Shown here: piece after piece, positions 8,815 through 15,107 of the stretch
Layout of the letters: each line of letters opens with the position of its first letter
How positions within the stretch are numbered: the first letter of the stretch is position 1
Notes under the pieces: generated by a model
Databases searched by the model: none
The model's input: only the letters and a program-made list of their open reading frames with translations
Told to the model about the DNA's origin: nothing
Program-made: the position numbers and the translations under genes
Origin: Methylobacter sp.
Lineage (GTDB): Bacteria; Pseudomonadota; Gammaproteobacteria; Methylococcales; Methylomonadaceae
Length of the DNA stretch: 64,000 nt
Assembly (NCBI GenBank): GCA_030679035.1
Contig: JAUXTH010000015.1
Coordinates: 1 to 64,000, forward strand
Direction of reading: 5' to 3'

Positions 8815-8856
8815 GTACGTCAGCGTACAGACAACATTCTTTGTGTAAAGGACAAT
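8815..8856 (+). promoter_or_regulatory. Dyad promoter 4, FAD oxidoreductase
   Basis: Perfect dyad GTACGTCAGCGTAC at 8815-8828, -35 CAGACA at 8828-8833 and -10 GACAAT at 8851-8856 with the 36-nt offset. Predicted +1 near 8863. Confidence 0.6.
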
Positions 8857-8937
8857 TTCTTTTCAATCTCTAAAGGCGCTACGCGAGTCCGAACAGCAAC
8901 TCTGGCAAGAGCAAGTAAAAGACAGGAGACACAAACT

Positions 8938-10143
8938 ATGAAGCACTATCAGTATTTGATCATTGGCGGCGGGATGACCGCAGCAGCCGCGGTGGATGGC
9001 ATCCGCGAAGTCGATTCAACCGGCGGCATCGGGCTGATCAGCGCGGAACTTGACACTCCATATGACCGCCCTCCTCTATCGAAGTCGCTTTGGAAGGGAA
9101 AACCTTTGGACGTCATCTGGCGCAAGACGGAGAACAAAGGCGTTAAGCTTCACCTTGGCCGTGTCATCAAAGAAATTCTTCCTCAGCAGAAACGTGTTGT
9201 AGACGACAAGGGAGACGTTTTCACCTATCAAAAACTCTTGCTGGCCACAGGCGGCAAGCCGCGACGCCTTCCGTTCGGCGGTGACCATATCATCTACTTC
9301 CGTACCTTGCCGGACTACCGGAATCTTCGCGCGCTCACCGAAACGGGGCAGCGGTTTGCCGTAATCGGTGGCGGGTTTATTGGTTCGGAGGTCGCGGCGG
9401 CATTGGCTATGAACGGGAAAGAAGTGGTGATGATTTTCCCCGACAAAGCTATTGTAGATCGCATATTCCCATGGCCTCTCGCTCAGTTTGTGTCCGACTT
9501 CTACCGGCAAAAAGGCGTTGAGATATTGGCAGGCGAAGAGATTGTCGGTTTGGAAACACGCGGCAACCAATGTGTTTTGAAAACGCATACTAACCGGGAA
9601 ATCGCGGTGGACGGCGTGGTGGCCGGAGTCGGCATCACGCCGAACGTCGAACTCGCTCAATCCGTGGGGCTTGAGGTGGAAAACGGAATCATCGTGGACG
9701 AATTCCTGCGTACCAGCCTTCCCGACATCTATGCGGCAGGAGACGTTGCCGCATTCTACAACCCTGCGTTGGGAAAGCGCATCCGGGTCGAGCACGAGGA
9801 CAACGCCAACTCCATGGGCCGATTGGCGGGGCGGAACATGGCAGGCAAGTCTGAGCCCTATCATCACCTGCCGTTCTTTTATTCCGATATGTTCGATTTG
9901 GGATACGAAGCCGTCGGCGAACTGGACTCGCGTTTGGAGACTTTTACCGACTGGAAGCGCCCCAACGAGGAAGGCGTCATCTACTACTTACAGAACGATC
10001 GCGTGCGGGGCGTGCTGCTGTGGAATGTCTGGGACCAAGTGGAAGCCGCTCGCCAATTGATTGCCGAGCCTGGTCCGTTCACTGTAAAGGATCTCAAAGG
10101 TCGGTTGCCGGCTAAGCCCCCAATCCCGAAACAGGATGCATGA
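8938..10143 (+). CDS. NAD(P)/FAD-dependent oxidoreductase, AIF/ferredoxin-reductase type
   Basis: A 401-residue flavoprotein. It has an FAD-binding Rossmann motif at the N-terminus (YLIIGGGMTAAAAVDGI), a second GxGxxG for NAD(P)H at about residue 142 (FAVIGGGFIGSEVAAALA) and the FAD-contacting motif DIYAAGDVA. The C-terminal ~90 residues (SDMFDLGYEAVGEL, VRGVLLWNVWDQVEAARQLI) look like the reductase/AIF C-terminal domain. The electron acceptor, possibly a ferredoxin or rubredoxin, is not encoded nearby. AGGAG precedes the ATG. A dyad promoter lies about 120 bp upstream. Confidence 0.88.
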   Translation: MKHYQYLIIGGGMTAAAAVDGIREVDSTGGIGLISAELDTPYDRPPLSKSLWKGKPLDVIWRKTENKGVKLHLGRVIKEILPQQKRVVDDKGDVFTYQKLLLATGGKPRRLPFGGDHIIYFRTLPDYRNLRALTETGQRFAVIGGGFIGSEVAAALAMNGKEVVMIFPDKAIVDRIFPWPLAQFVSDFYRQKGVEILAGEEIVGLETRGNQCVLKTHTNREIAVDGVVAGVGITPNVELAQSVGLEVENGIIVDEFLRTSLPDIYAAGDVAAFYNPALGKRIRVEHEDNANSMGRLAGRNMAGKSEPYHHLPFFYSDMFDLGYEAVGELDSRLETFTDWKRPNEEGVIYYLQNDRVRGVLLWNVWDQVEAARQLIAEPGPFTVKDLKGRLPAKPPIPKQDA

Positions 10144-10391
10144 GCAGCGAGCAGAGTCTCGACCGGCTCCAGCGTGCCGCGTTCGGCTACTTCCTGCATG
10201 CGGTAAATCCGGCCAATGGACTGATCGCCGACAACTCGCGCGAGAATTCGCCGACCAATCCCCCCAACCCTCTTCCAGGGAGGGAACAAGTTGTTGAAGT
10301 TATTTTGTGGGCGTTCCTTAAGGTATCGACACTGCCGGTATGTGCTCTACCGTACCGACTACAGCAAAGTTTGCGGCTAAAGTACCTTTAA
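10140..10391 (+). pseudogene. Truncated glycoamylase-like gene (N-terminus only)
   Basis: It starts in an ATGA overlap with the oxidoreductase, the arrangement of a real operon partner. The first ~40 residues (LQRAAFGYFLHAVNPANGLI, then ADNSRENSP) match the start of glycoamylase-like (PF10091-type) proteins, normally over 400 residues. After about 10260 the similarity ends and the frame runs on into the dyad promoter at 10342. The rest of the gene seems to have been lost or replaced by the segment carrying that promoter. Confidence 0.65.
10342..10383 (+). promoter_or_regulatory. Dyad promoter 5, BON/DUF883 operon
   Basis: Dyad GTGCTCTACCGTAC at 10342-10355, -35 CCGACT and -10 TAAAGT at 10378-10383. 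It is nearly identical to the glgP promoter over about 46 bp. The predicted +1 near 10390 leaves a leader of about 190 nt. Confidence 0.65.
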
Positions 10392-10580
10392 GGTTTTTGT
10401 CGAGTATTCGACGCGAGACCTGTAATCGGTTGCTAAAACAGCACCAGATCTAAGTCGAATCAAATCGGCTTGTTTTTTGTATTTTAAAGCTATCTCGGTA
10501 GACCGTCTGTCCTGAACCTGTCGAAGGTATCAACGGGCTTCTTCAGCCTACTGAAATAGTCACTAACTGGAGATTTACTC

Positions 10581-10895
10581 ATGAAATACCTAATTAGATT
10601 TTTCTCAGCATCTTTTTTGGTTCTGACGCTAATGACTGCCGCGGGTTGCGCATCAACGGAAAAGCACGAGGGAACTGGCGAGTATGTTGATGACAGTGTT
10701 ATCACCACCAAGGTTAAAGCAGCCATATTGAATGAGCCTGGCTTAAGCTCCGCCGAGATCAATGTTGAAACTTTCAAAGGCGAAGTTCAATTGAGCGGTT
10801 TCGTGACTTCACGAGCCGATATTAATAAAGCAGTCGCAGTTGCACGTAGCGTCAAAGGCGTACATTCGGTCAAAAATGACATGCGCCTCAAATAA
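10581..10895 (+). CDS. BON-domain lipoprotein (OsmY-like)
   Basis: A 104-residue protein with a lipoprotein signal (LTLMTAAGC, lipobox Cys about residue 23) and one BON domain (DDSVITTKVKAAILNEPGLS, KGEVQLSGFV, VARSVKGVHSVKNDM). It is anchored on the periplasmic side of a membrane. It is the first gene of an operon with DUF883 and YqjE-like genes. The grouping of a BON protein with these families is familiar from RpoS-type stress regulons of enterics. Confidence 0.85.
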   Translation: MKYLIRFFSASFLVLTLMTAAGCASTEKHEGTGEYVDDSVITTKVKAAILNEPGLSSAEINVETFKGEVQLSGFVTSRADINKAVAVARSVKGVHSVKNDMRLK

Positions 10896-10909
10896 ACCAG
10901 GAAACTATT

Positions 10910-11140
10910 ATGGAAACTATAGACAAAGCAGCTGATCTGGCCAATGAGGCTTACGATAAGATCGCCAGTACGACCCATCAGGCCGTTGAAACACTGGGCG
11001 AAAAAGGCGAACAACTGATAAATGCCGAACAGCACTTAATGAAGAATTGTCGCGGTTATGTCCGCGATAATCCCATAACGTCGGTAGTTATCACGGCAGC
11101 GGTCAGCTTTGTTCTGGGCCGTCTATCGAGCCGACGCTAG
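10910..11140 (+). CDS. DUF883 (ElaB/YqjD/YgaM) family protein, copy 1
   Basis: A 76-residue tail-anchored protein. An amphipathic helical region (METIDKAADLANEAYDKIAS, then LGEKGEQLINAE) is followed by the family signature NCRGYVRDNPITS and one C-terminal membrane span (VVITAAVSFVLGRLSSRR). E. coli YqjD and ElaB of this family bind ribosomes at the inner membrane in stationary phase; the same role here is inference. It starts 14 bp after the BON gene and uses ATG, while copies 2 and 3 use GTG. Confidence 0.85.
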   Translation: METIDKAADLANEAYDKIASTTHQAVETLGEKGEQLINAEQHLMKNCRGYVRDNPITSVVITAAVSFVLGRLSSRR

Positions 11141-11210
11141 GCCAACCGTCAAACGTTATAAATCTTGACTCCGTAACTGGCATGCGGTTCAAACTAGAGA
11201 GGTAACCATC

Positions 11211-11456
11211 GTGGAAACAATAGACAAAGCATCACATTCTGCACATGAGGCTGTCGATAAGATCGCCAATGCGACCAATCAGGCCGCCGAAGCAATTGGC
11301 GAAAAAGGAACGCAACTAAAAAATGTCGAACAGCAATTGATGGAAAATTGTCGTGGCTATGTCCGCGACAACCCTGTGACATCACTAGGCATTGCCATAG
11401 CAGGCGGCTTTCTACTGAGCCGCCTGCTAAGTTGCTGCCCGTCCGACCGTAAATGA
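11211..11456 (+). CDS. DUF883 family protein, copy 2
   Basis: An 81-residue paralogue of the preceding gene with a GTG start after GAGAGG. It shares METID, the EKGxQL helix, NCRGYVRDNPVTS and the C-terminal membrane anchor, and ends with a short Cys-containing tail (LLSCCPSDRK). The upstream sequence (GAGAGGTAACCATCGTGG) is the same as before copy 3, so the duplicated unit includes the translation signals. Confidence 0.83.
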   Translation: METIDKASHSAHEAVDKIANATNQAAEAIGEKGTQLKNVEQQLMENCRGYVRDNPVTSLGIAIAGGFLLSRLLSCCPSDRK

Positions 11457-11502
11457 CCATAAACCCGAATGACAAACGGCTCAAAACAGAGAGGTAACCA
11501 TC

Positions 11503-11733
11503 GTGGAAACAATAGACAACGTATCACATTCTGCACATGAGGCTGTCGATAAGATAGCCAGTGCAACCAGTCAGGCCGCTGAAGCAATTGGTGAAAAAGG
11601 CGATCAACTGAAAAGTGCCGAGCAGCGAATGATGAACCAGTGCCGCGGTTATGTTCACGACAATCCAATAACGTCGCTGGGTATCGCAGCAGCGGCCGGC
11701 TTTCTGCTGAGCCGGCTGCTAAGCGGTCGTTAG
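11503..11733 (+). CDS. DUF883 family protein, copy 3
   Basis: A 76-residue paralogue, closest to copy 2, with the same GTG start and ribosome-binding site. It has the helical N-terminus, QCRGYVHDNPITS and one C-terminal membrane span (LGIAAAAGFLLSRLLSGR). Three tandem copies suggest either gene-dosage amplification or mixed oligomers. It lies 13 bp before the YqjE-like gene. Confidence 0.83.
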   Translation: METIDNVSHSAHEAVDKIASATSQAAEAIGEKGDQLKSAEQRMMNQCRGYVHDNPITSLGIAAAAGFLLSRLLSGR

Positions 11734-11746
11734 ATAGGCAAGCATC

Positions 11747-12187
11747 ATGGCTCAGAACGCCGTAAATGATGAGACTATTGGGCAAACTGCAACGCGCGGC
11801 GATCCGAGAAAAGGTTCGGGGGTGCTGGAAGATGCTCAGTCGTTATGGCAAGAGCTACGTGAGCTAAGCCATGATCGCTTTCGGCTCGCCGCGCTGGAAA
11901 CACAGCGGGCGGGCGATAGCTTGGTGTCCATGCTCATGGCGGGAGTGATGGTTGCCGTTTTGTTAATCGGCGCGTGGTTGGGACTTCTGGCCGCAGCCGT
12001 GCTGTGGCTGGTTGAGCATGGCGTCGTGGCGAGTAGCGCCATACTGCTTGCCGTCGTTTTCAATTTGTTACTCTCGTTGATTCTCTGTGCTGTGATACGT
12101 CGCAAAAGTCGTTATCTACAATTTCCAGCCACCCTCCGTAGTCTTCGGCCCATGCCTCCAGAGCGCCGTGACCAGGAGAAATCATGA
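11747..12187 (+). CDS. YqjE-like phage-holin-superfamily membrane protein
   Basis: A 146-residue protein. The soluble N-terminus carries the family motif (LWQELRELSHDRFRLAALET) and is followed by two membrane spans (MLMAGVMVAVLLIGAWLGLL and AILLAVVFNLLLSLILCAV), then a basic tail. This is the layout of YqjE-type holin-fold proteins that sit next to YqjD (DUF883) in E. coli. The stop overlaps the next start (ATGA at 12184), so translation is coupled. Confidence 0.8.
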   Translation: MAQNAVNDETIGQTATRGDPRKGSGVLEDAQSLWQELRELSHDRFRLAALETQRAGDSLVSMLMAGVMVAVLLIGAWLGLLAAAVLWLVEHGVVASSAILLAVVFNLLLSLILCAVIRRKSRYLQFPATLRSLRPMPPERRDQEKS

Positions 12188-12603
12188 TGCTCAAGTCCCT
12201 GACAGCTCAAATCAATGCTGCCGAGCGGCAGGTGTCGAATCGTCAACAGGAGGTCGGCATCCGCACAGATATATTGGTTCGAAAGATACACCAACAGATG
12301 ACCGCTCCGGCAACTTTGCTGCTGGTGACCGGCATCGGATTTATCATTGGCGAACTCACCAAGTGCCAAACCTCCAAAAAACGCCCAGGCACTGTCGACA
12401 AGCCGCAGGCTACCGAAAATTCACCGTTGAGAATCGCGCTGAATCTCATAACCTCGGCTCGAACTTTATACACGGCCTTGCCTCTAGTCTGGATGGTGAA
12501 GTCCTACTTTCAACCGGGTGCATTGGATCACCCCCCCACACATCACTCACACCCACTGGCGACTTCCGATGCAACTGGTGTGCGCCGAAGATCGAGGCGA
12601 TAG
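12184..12603 (+). CDS. Small membrane protein at YqjK position
   Basis: A 139-residue protein with basic N- and C-termini and one or two hydrophobic segments (PATLLLVTGIGFIIGEL, about residues 42-58, and a weaker one near 90-110). It starts in an ATGA overlap with the YqjE-like gene after AGGAG. I recognise no family by sequence. In E. coli, YqjK follows YqjE, so the position suggests an analogue; this is inference from gene order only. It is the last gene of the operon. Confidence 0.6.
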   Translation: MMLKSLTAQINAAERQVSNRQQEVGIRTDILVRKIHQQMTAPATLLLVTGIGFIIGELTKCQTSKKRPGTVDKPQATENSPLRIALNLITSARTLYTALPLVWMVKSYFQPGALDHPPTHHSHPLATSDATGVRRRSRR

Positions 12604-12706
12604 AGTTGATTTCATCCTCCTATATTCATTGGATTGACATAGATCAGCCGGTGTTTTCGACATCCGGGTCAAAATTCTCGACTGACCGGAATACACTATC
12701 AATTGG

Positions 12707-12744
12707 ATAAAAAAAATGCCCTGCTGATTTTAATGGAGGGCATT
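12707..12744 (-). terminator. Intrinsic terminator of the candidate sRNA
   Basis: An 8-bp perfect stem, AATGCCCT/AGGGCATT (12737-12744 with 12715-12722), with a 14-nt loop, followed on the minus strand by eight T residues. Confidence 0.8.
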
Positions 12745-12846
12745 ATAGAGATCCTATGAGGAGGATACTTAAAATTTCAATGTTTTAGCTGAAAACGACT
12801 CACCGGAACCCGAGATGCTATCTATTGAACACCTAGGATTCTCTGT
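12707..12846 (-). ncRNA. Candidate ~140-nt small RNA with anti-Shine-Dalgarno loop
   Basis: Read on the minus strand. Dyad promoter 6 predicts a start near 12846 and an intrinsic terminator ends at about 12707. No start codon with a ribosome-binding site opens a convincing frame in between. Just before the terminator, a hairpin AUCCU-CCUCAU-AGGAU displays CCUCCUC, which is complementary to ribosome-binding sites. Such C/U-rich loops are typical of trans-acting sRNAs that block translation starts. Promoter, length and terminator agree, but expression is unproven. Confidence 0.6.
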
Positions 12847-12852
12847 TAATTG

Positions 12853-12894
12853 ATGATAGAGAATTATCAAGATTTTTTCTGTACGTTGCCGCAC
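12853..12894 (-). promoter_or_regulatory. Dyad promoter 6, candidate sRNA
   Basis: On the minus strand: dyad GTGCGGCAACGTAC (12894-12881), -35 CAGAAA (12881-12876) and -10 TATCAT (12858-12853; 5 of 6 consensus bases) with the 36-nt offset. The only thing downstream on this strand before the terminator is the candidate sRNA. Confidence 0.62.
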
Positions 12895-13040
12895 ATAAAC
12901 GACTTTTCTGTAGGGGATTGAGTCGAATGCTGTTCAGGCTGGTTTCACCACCACAGCAGCATGAATTAAAGAGCTATGATTATCTGATCGGGGTAACTGG
13001 TATCTAACGAAGTCTTGCCAAACCATGACTTATTACTGAA

Positions 13041-13059
13041 CGGCGGGCTTTACCCGCCG
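13041..13059 (-). terminator. Hairpin ending the CsbD/SmbP operon
   Basis: CGGCGGG and CCCGCCG with a 5-nt loop, about 30 bp beyond the stop of the minus-strand gene at 13090. There is no long T-run. Confidence 0.5.
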
Positions 13060-13089
13060 CCCCTTGCGACACCAAAGGCTGGTGGTCGT

Positions 13090-13410
13090 TTATTGCGCGG
13101 CTTTCAGATGTGTCACAGCCTCTTCGGCGGCCTTCTGCGCCGCTTCGGGATGCTTCATCTTGCCGTGATCGATAGCATCATTCAAGCTCGTGATACTGGC
13201 ATCCAGGTGTTCATCGGCAGTTTTCGCATGGGTCTTCGCCGCCTCCGCATGTTCGGCGATAGTCTTGCCATCGGTGGCTTTGGCCGCAGCTTCCGCGTGT
13301 TTAAGCGCTTCCGCCATATGGCTTTCCCCAGCAGCATAAGCGCCATACGAACAGAAGGTCAAAAGGATAGCTGCCAATAAGCCGGTGTGTTTCATGTTAG
13401 TAAGTTTCAT
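13090..13410 (-). CDS. Small metal-binding-like protein (SmbP family)
   Basis: A 106-residue secreted protein with a signal peptide (MKLTNMKHTGLLAAILLTFC, then SYGAYA-A). The mature helix is rich in Ala and His with heptad-like spacing (ESHMAEALKHAEAAAKATDG, IAEHAEAAKTHAKTADEHLD). This agrees with SmbP-type periplasmic metal-binding helical proteins; the metal is not predictable. The in-frame TTG at 13416 is a poorer start than the ATG at 13410. The first ~120 bases of the gene and leader are almost identical to those of the CsbD gene at 13499-13777, although the mature proteins are unrelated. Confidence 0.75.
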   Translation of the reverse strand: MKLTNMKHTGLLAAILLTFCSYGAYAAGESHMAEALKHAEAAAKATDGKTIAEHAEAAKTHAKTADEHLDASITSLNDAIDHGKMKHPEAAQKAAEEAVTHLKAAQ

Positions 13411-13430
13411 GTTCAATTTCCTATAAAAAA
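13336..13430 (-). repeat. Duplicated leader/signal-peptide segment, copy A
   Basis: Covers the ribosome-binding site, start and signal-peptide codons of the SmbP-like gene. It is nearly identical to 13700-13795, with only scattered single-base changes. Similarity stops at the signal-peptidase site. Confidence 0.85.
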
Positions 13431-13449
13431 AGTTTAAGAGTATCTCGTT

Positions 13450-13483
13450 GCTGCTGGGCAGCAGGCCAGTGGTGCCCAGCAGC
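13450..13483 (-). terminator. Hairpin between secreted CsbD and SmbP genes
   Basis: An 11-bp stem, GCTGCTGGGCA/TGCCCAGCAGC, with a 12-nt loop and no T-tract. It sits after the stop of the CsbD gene, so it may reduce read-through or protect the mRNA. Confidence 0.5.
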
Positions 13484-13498
13484 TCAACAATTCTGATA

Positions 13499-13777
13499 TT
13501 ATTTGTTGTCCTTAATGTCCTTCTTTAGATCGCCATAGCCCGCCTGAGCCTTGCCGAGATTCTTTTGGACATTGCCTTCTATCTCCATACCTTTGTCGTC
13601 CAGTACCTTGCCGGTGACTTCCTTGACTTTACCTTTGGCTTCTTCGACGCGGCCTTTTACCTGATCTTTGTTCACATTGGTCTCAATCTTGATTTCTTCG
13701 GCATAAACGCCAAACGAACAGAAGGTCAAAAGAATAGCTGCCAATAAGCCGGTGTGTTTCATGTTGGTAAGTTTCAT
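13499..13777 (-). CDS. Exported CsbD-like protein
   Basis: A 92-residue protein. A signal peptide (MKLTNMKHTGLLAAILLTFC, then SFGVYA-E) is fused to a complete CsbD domain (NKDQVKGRVEEAKGKVKEVT, DDKGMEIEGNVQKNLGKAQA, YGDLKKDIKDNK). CsbD proteins are small stress proteins usually without a signal peptide, as in the neighbouring gene at 13845. I prefer the ATG at 13777 because AGGAA is well spaced to it; an in-frame ATG at 13783 adds two residues. If exported, this would be a periplasmic CsbD. Confidence 0.82.
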   Translation of the reverse strand: MKLTNMKHTGLLAAILLTFCSFGVYAEEIKIETNVNKDQVKGRVEEAKGKVKEVTGKVLDDKGMEIEGNVQKNLGKAQAGYGDLKKDIKDNK

Positions 13778-13795
13778 ATTCATTTCCTGTGAAAA
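13700..13795 (-). repeat. Duplicated leader/signal-peptide segment, copy B
   Basis: The partner of 13336-13430, covering the leader and signal-peptide codons of the exported CsbD gene. Confidence 0.85.
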
Positions 13796-13844
13796 AGGTA
13801 TTTATGGCCATCTCGTTGCTGCCTGCCGTTCAGCAGTGTTTGTT

Positions 13845-14033
13845 TTAGTCGTCTTCCTCAAGTTTATCCTTGATGTCTTTCTTGAGATCACCAAAGCCCT
13901 TCTGAACCTTGCCGACGTTTTTTTGGATATTGCCTTCTATCTCCATACCCTTATCGTCCAGTATCTTACCGGCAACCTCCTTGACTTTACCTTTGGCTTC
14001 TTCGACTCGGCCTTTTACTTGATCTTTGTTCAT
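13845..14033 (-). CDS. CsbD family stress protein
   Basis: A 62-residue hydrophilic helical protein that is a full CsbD domain (MNKDQVKGRVEEAKGKVKEV, ILDDKGMEIEGNIQKNVGKV, GFGDLKKDIKDKLEEDD). It has no signal peptide, so it is cytosolic. CsbD is a sigma-B-dependent general stress protein in Bacillus; its molecular role is unknown. GGAG precedes the ATG. It is the first gene of a minus-strand operon (csbD, exported csbD, smbP-like) behind dyad promoter 7. Confidence 0.9.
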   Translation of the reverse strand: MNKDQVKGRVEEAKGKVKEVAGKILDDKGMEIEGNIQKNVGKVQKGFGDLKKDIKDKLEEDD

Positions 14034-14116
14034 GAATGTCTCCAGATAATTAATTTAACCATGATCACATTGCTATGACCAAAGCGCGGAATGATGTTTT
14101 CCATCGCTTACTGAAA

Positions 14117-14158
14117 ACAATACACGCAAAACTGAATGAGGTCGGTGCGGCAACGAAC
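14117..14158 (-). promoter_or_regulatory. Dyad promoter 7, csbD operon
   Basis: Minus strand: dyad GTTCGTTGCCGCAC (14158-14145), -35 CCGACC and -10 TATTGT (14122-14117) with the 36-nt offset. The predicted +1 near 14110 gives a leader of about 77 nt. The -10, -35 and part of the spacer resemble those of the other csbD promoter at 18545. Confidence 0.68.
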
Positions 14159-14324
14159 ATAGCGCTTGTGTGCGGCAAAGTACAATGGGTATTAAATCGA
14201 CAGGACTGTCTAATTTGACGGCGCGGTTTTATTGTTCGCATAACGCCAACCGTAGCTTCCATCTATCGGTTATGTAGGCTGAATTCTGCGTAACGAGAGC
14301 AGATGCCCGGACTCGCACTCTTAT

Positions 14325-14366
14325 GTTCGATACCGTACCGACGATGTTTTATACATTAGATAAACT
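14325..14366 (+). promoter_or_regulatory. Dyad promoter 8, secreted PRC-barrel gene
   Basis: Dyad GTTCGATACCGTAC at 14325-14338, -35 CCGACG and -10 TAAACT at 14361-14366. Both the dyad and the -10 are the same as in promoter 10 (19160-19201). Predicted +1 near 14373. Confidence 0.65.
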
Positions 14367-14457
14367 GGGTGCGGGTTTGTGACAAATCACAAAGAACCTA
14401 AATAAGTCTCGAAACTTATCGAGAAACCGATTATTTTCAAAAGTTGGAGTACACAAT

Positions 14458-14997
14458 ATGAAATCATTTATCCCCATCGTAGCCGTGTCGTTTCTGAGTG
14501 CAACACTCGTGAGTACTACCTATGCGGCTGACGTTCATGAGAAACAAAAGGAGTTAGTCGAAAAACAACAGGAGGTCAAAGAAGCACAAAAAGAACTCAA
14601 ACAGGAGGCCCGCAAGGAATCACTTGAGACTACCCATGAAGCCAATAAGGCGATGCTACAGGTGAGCCGGGCCAGTAAGATTATTGGTACCAATGTGAAA
14701 AACACGACAGGTGAAAACATGGGCGGCATCAAAGACCTGGTACTTGATCCTGAGAGTGGTCACGTAGTCTATGCCGTGGTTTCCTTCGGCGGTATTTTGG
14801 GTCTGGGAAACAAGCTCTTTGCCATCCCTTGGTCAGTATTGAAATGGAATCGCGATAAAGAATATTACGTTCTTGATCTGGATAAGGAGACATTAAAAAA
14901 CGCTCCAGGGTTTGATAAGAAACATTGGCCGGATACTTCAAATAAATGGGATCTACGGCGCGAGGAGATCAATCAGTTTTATCACGTCAACCCTTAA
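14458..14997 (+). CDS. Secreted PRC-barrel protein with coiled coil
   Basis: A 179-residue protein with a signal peptide (about residues 1-23, ending STTYA-A), a charged coiled coil at about 25-60 (VHEKQKELVEKQQEVKEAQK) and a PRC-barrel domain at about 70-145 (ASKIIGTNVKNTTGENMGGI, VVYAVVSFGGILGLGNKLFA). It ends like the cytosolic paralogue at 2202 (NAPGFDKKHWPD), so the two are cytosolic and exported versions of one fold. A dyad promoter lies about 90 bp upstream. Confidence 0.85.
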   Translation: MKSFIPIVAVSFLSATLVSTTYAADVHEKQKELVEKQQEVKEAQKELKQEARKESLETTHEANKAMLQVSRASKIIGTNVKNTTGENMGGIKDLVLDPESGHVVYAVVSFGGILGLGNKLFAIPWSVLKWNRDKEYYVLDLDKETLKNAPGFDKKHWPDTSNKWDLRREEINQFYHVNP

Positions 14998-15010
14998 CAG
15001 GATACCAAAG

Positions 15011-15055
15011 GGGGCAGACTCTGAAGTCATTGTTGTTGGCTTTAAGGTCTGCCCC
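15011..15055. terminator. Hairpin between convergent genes
   Basis: GGGGCAGAC (15011-15019) and GTCTGCCCC (15047-15055) form a 9-bp stem with a 27-nt loop between the PRC-barrel gene and the oncoming oleate hydratase gene. It may serve both strands or be a dispersed palindrome. Confidence 0.45.
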
Positions 15056-15107
15056 TTCACTAAAGGCAAAGGTTGAGATAACAAACAAGCCGTTTACTTA
15101 TTTAGTT

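Noticed and set aside
13015-13380. Long plus-strand open frame across the SmbP-like gene
   Set aside because: It is the complement of a gene with signal peptide, repeat structure and operon context on the minus strand.
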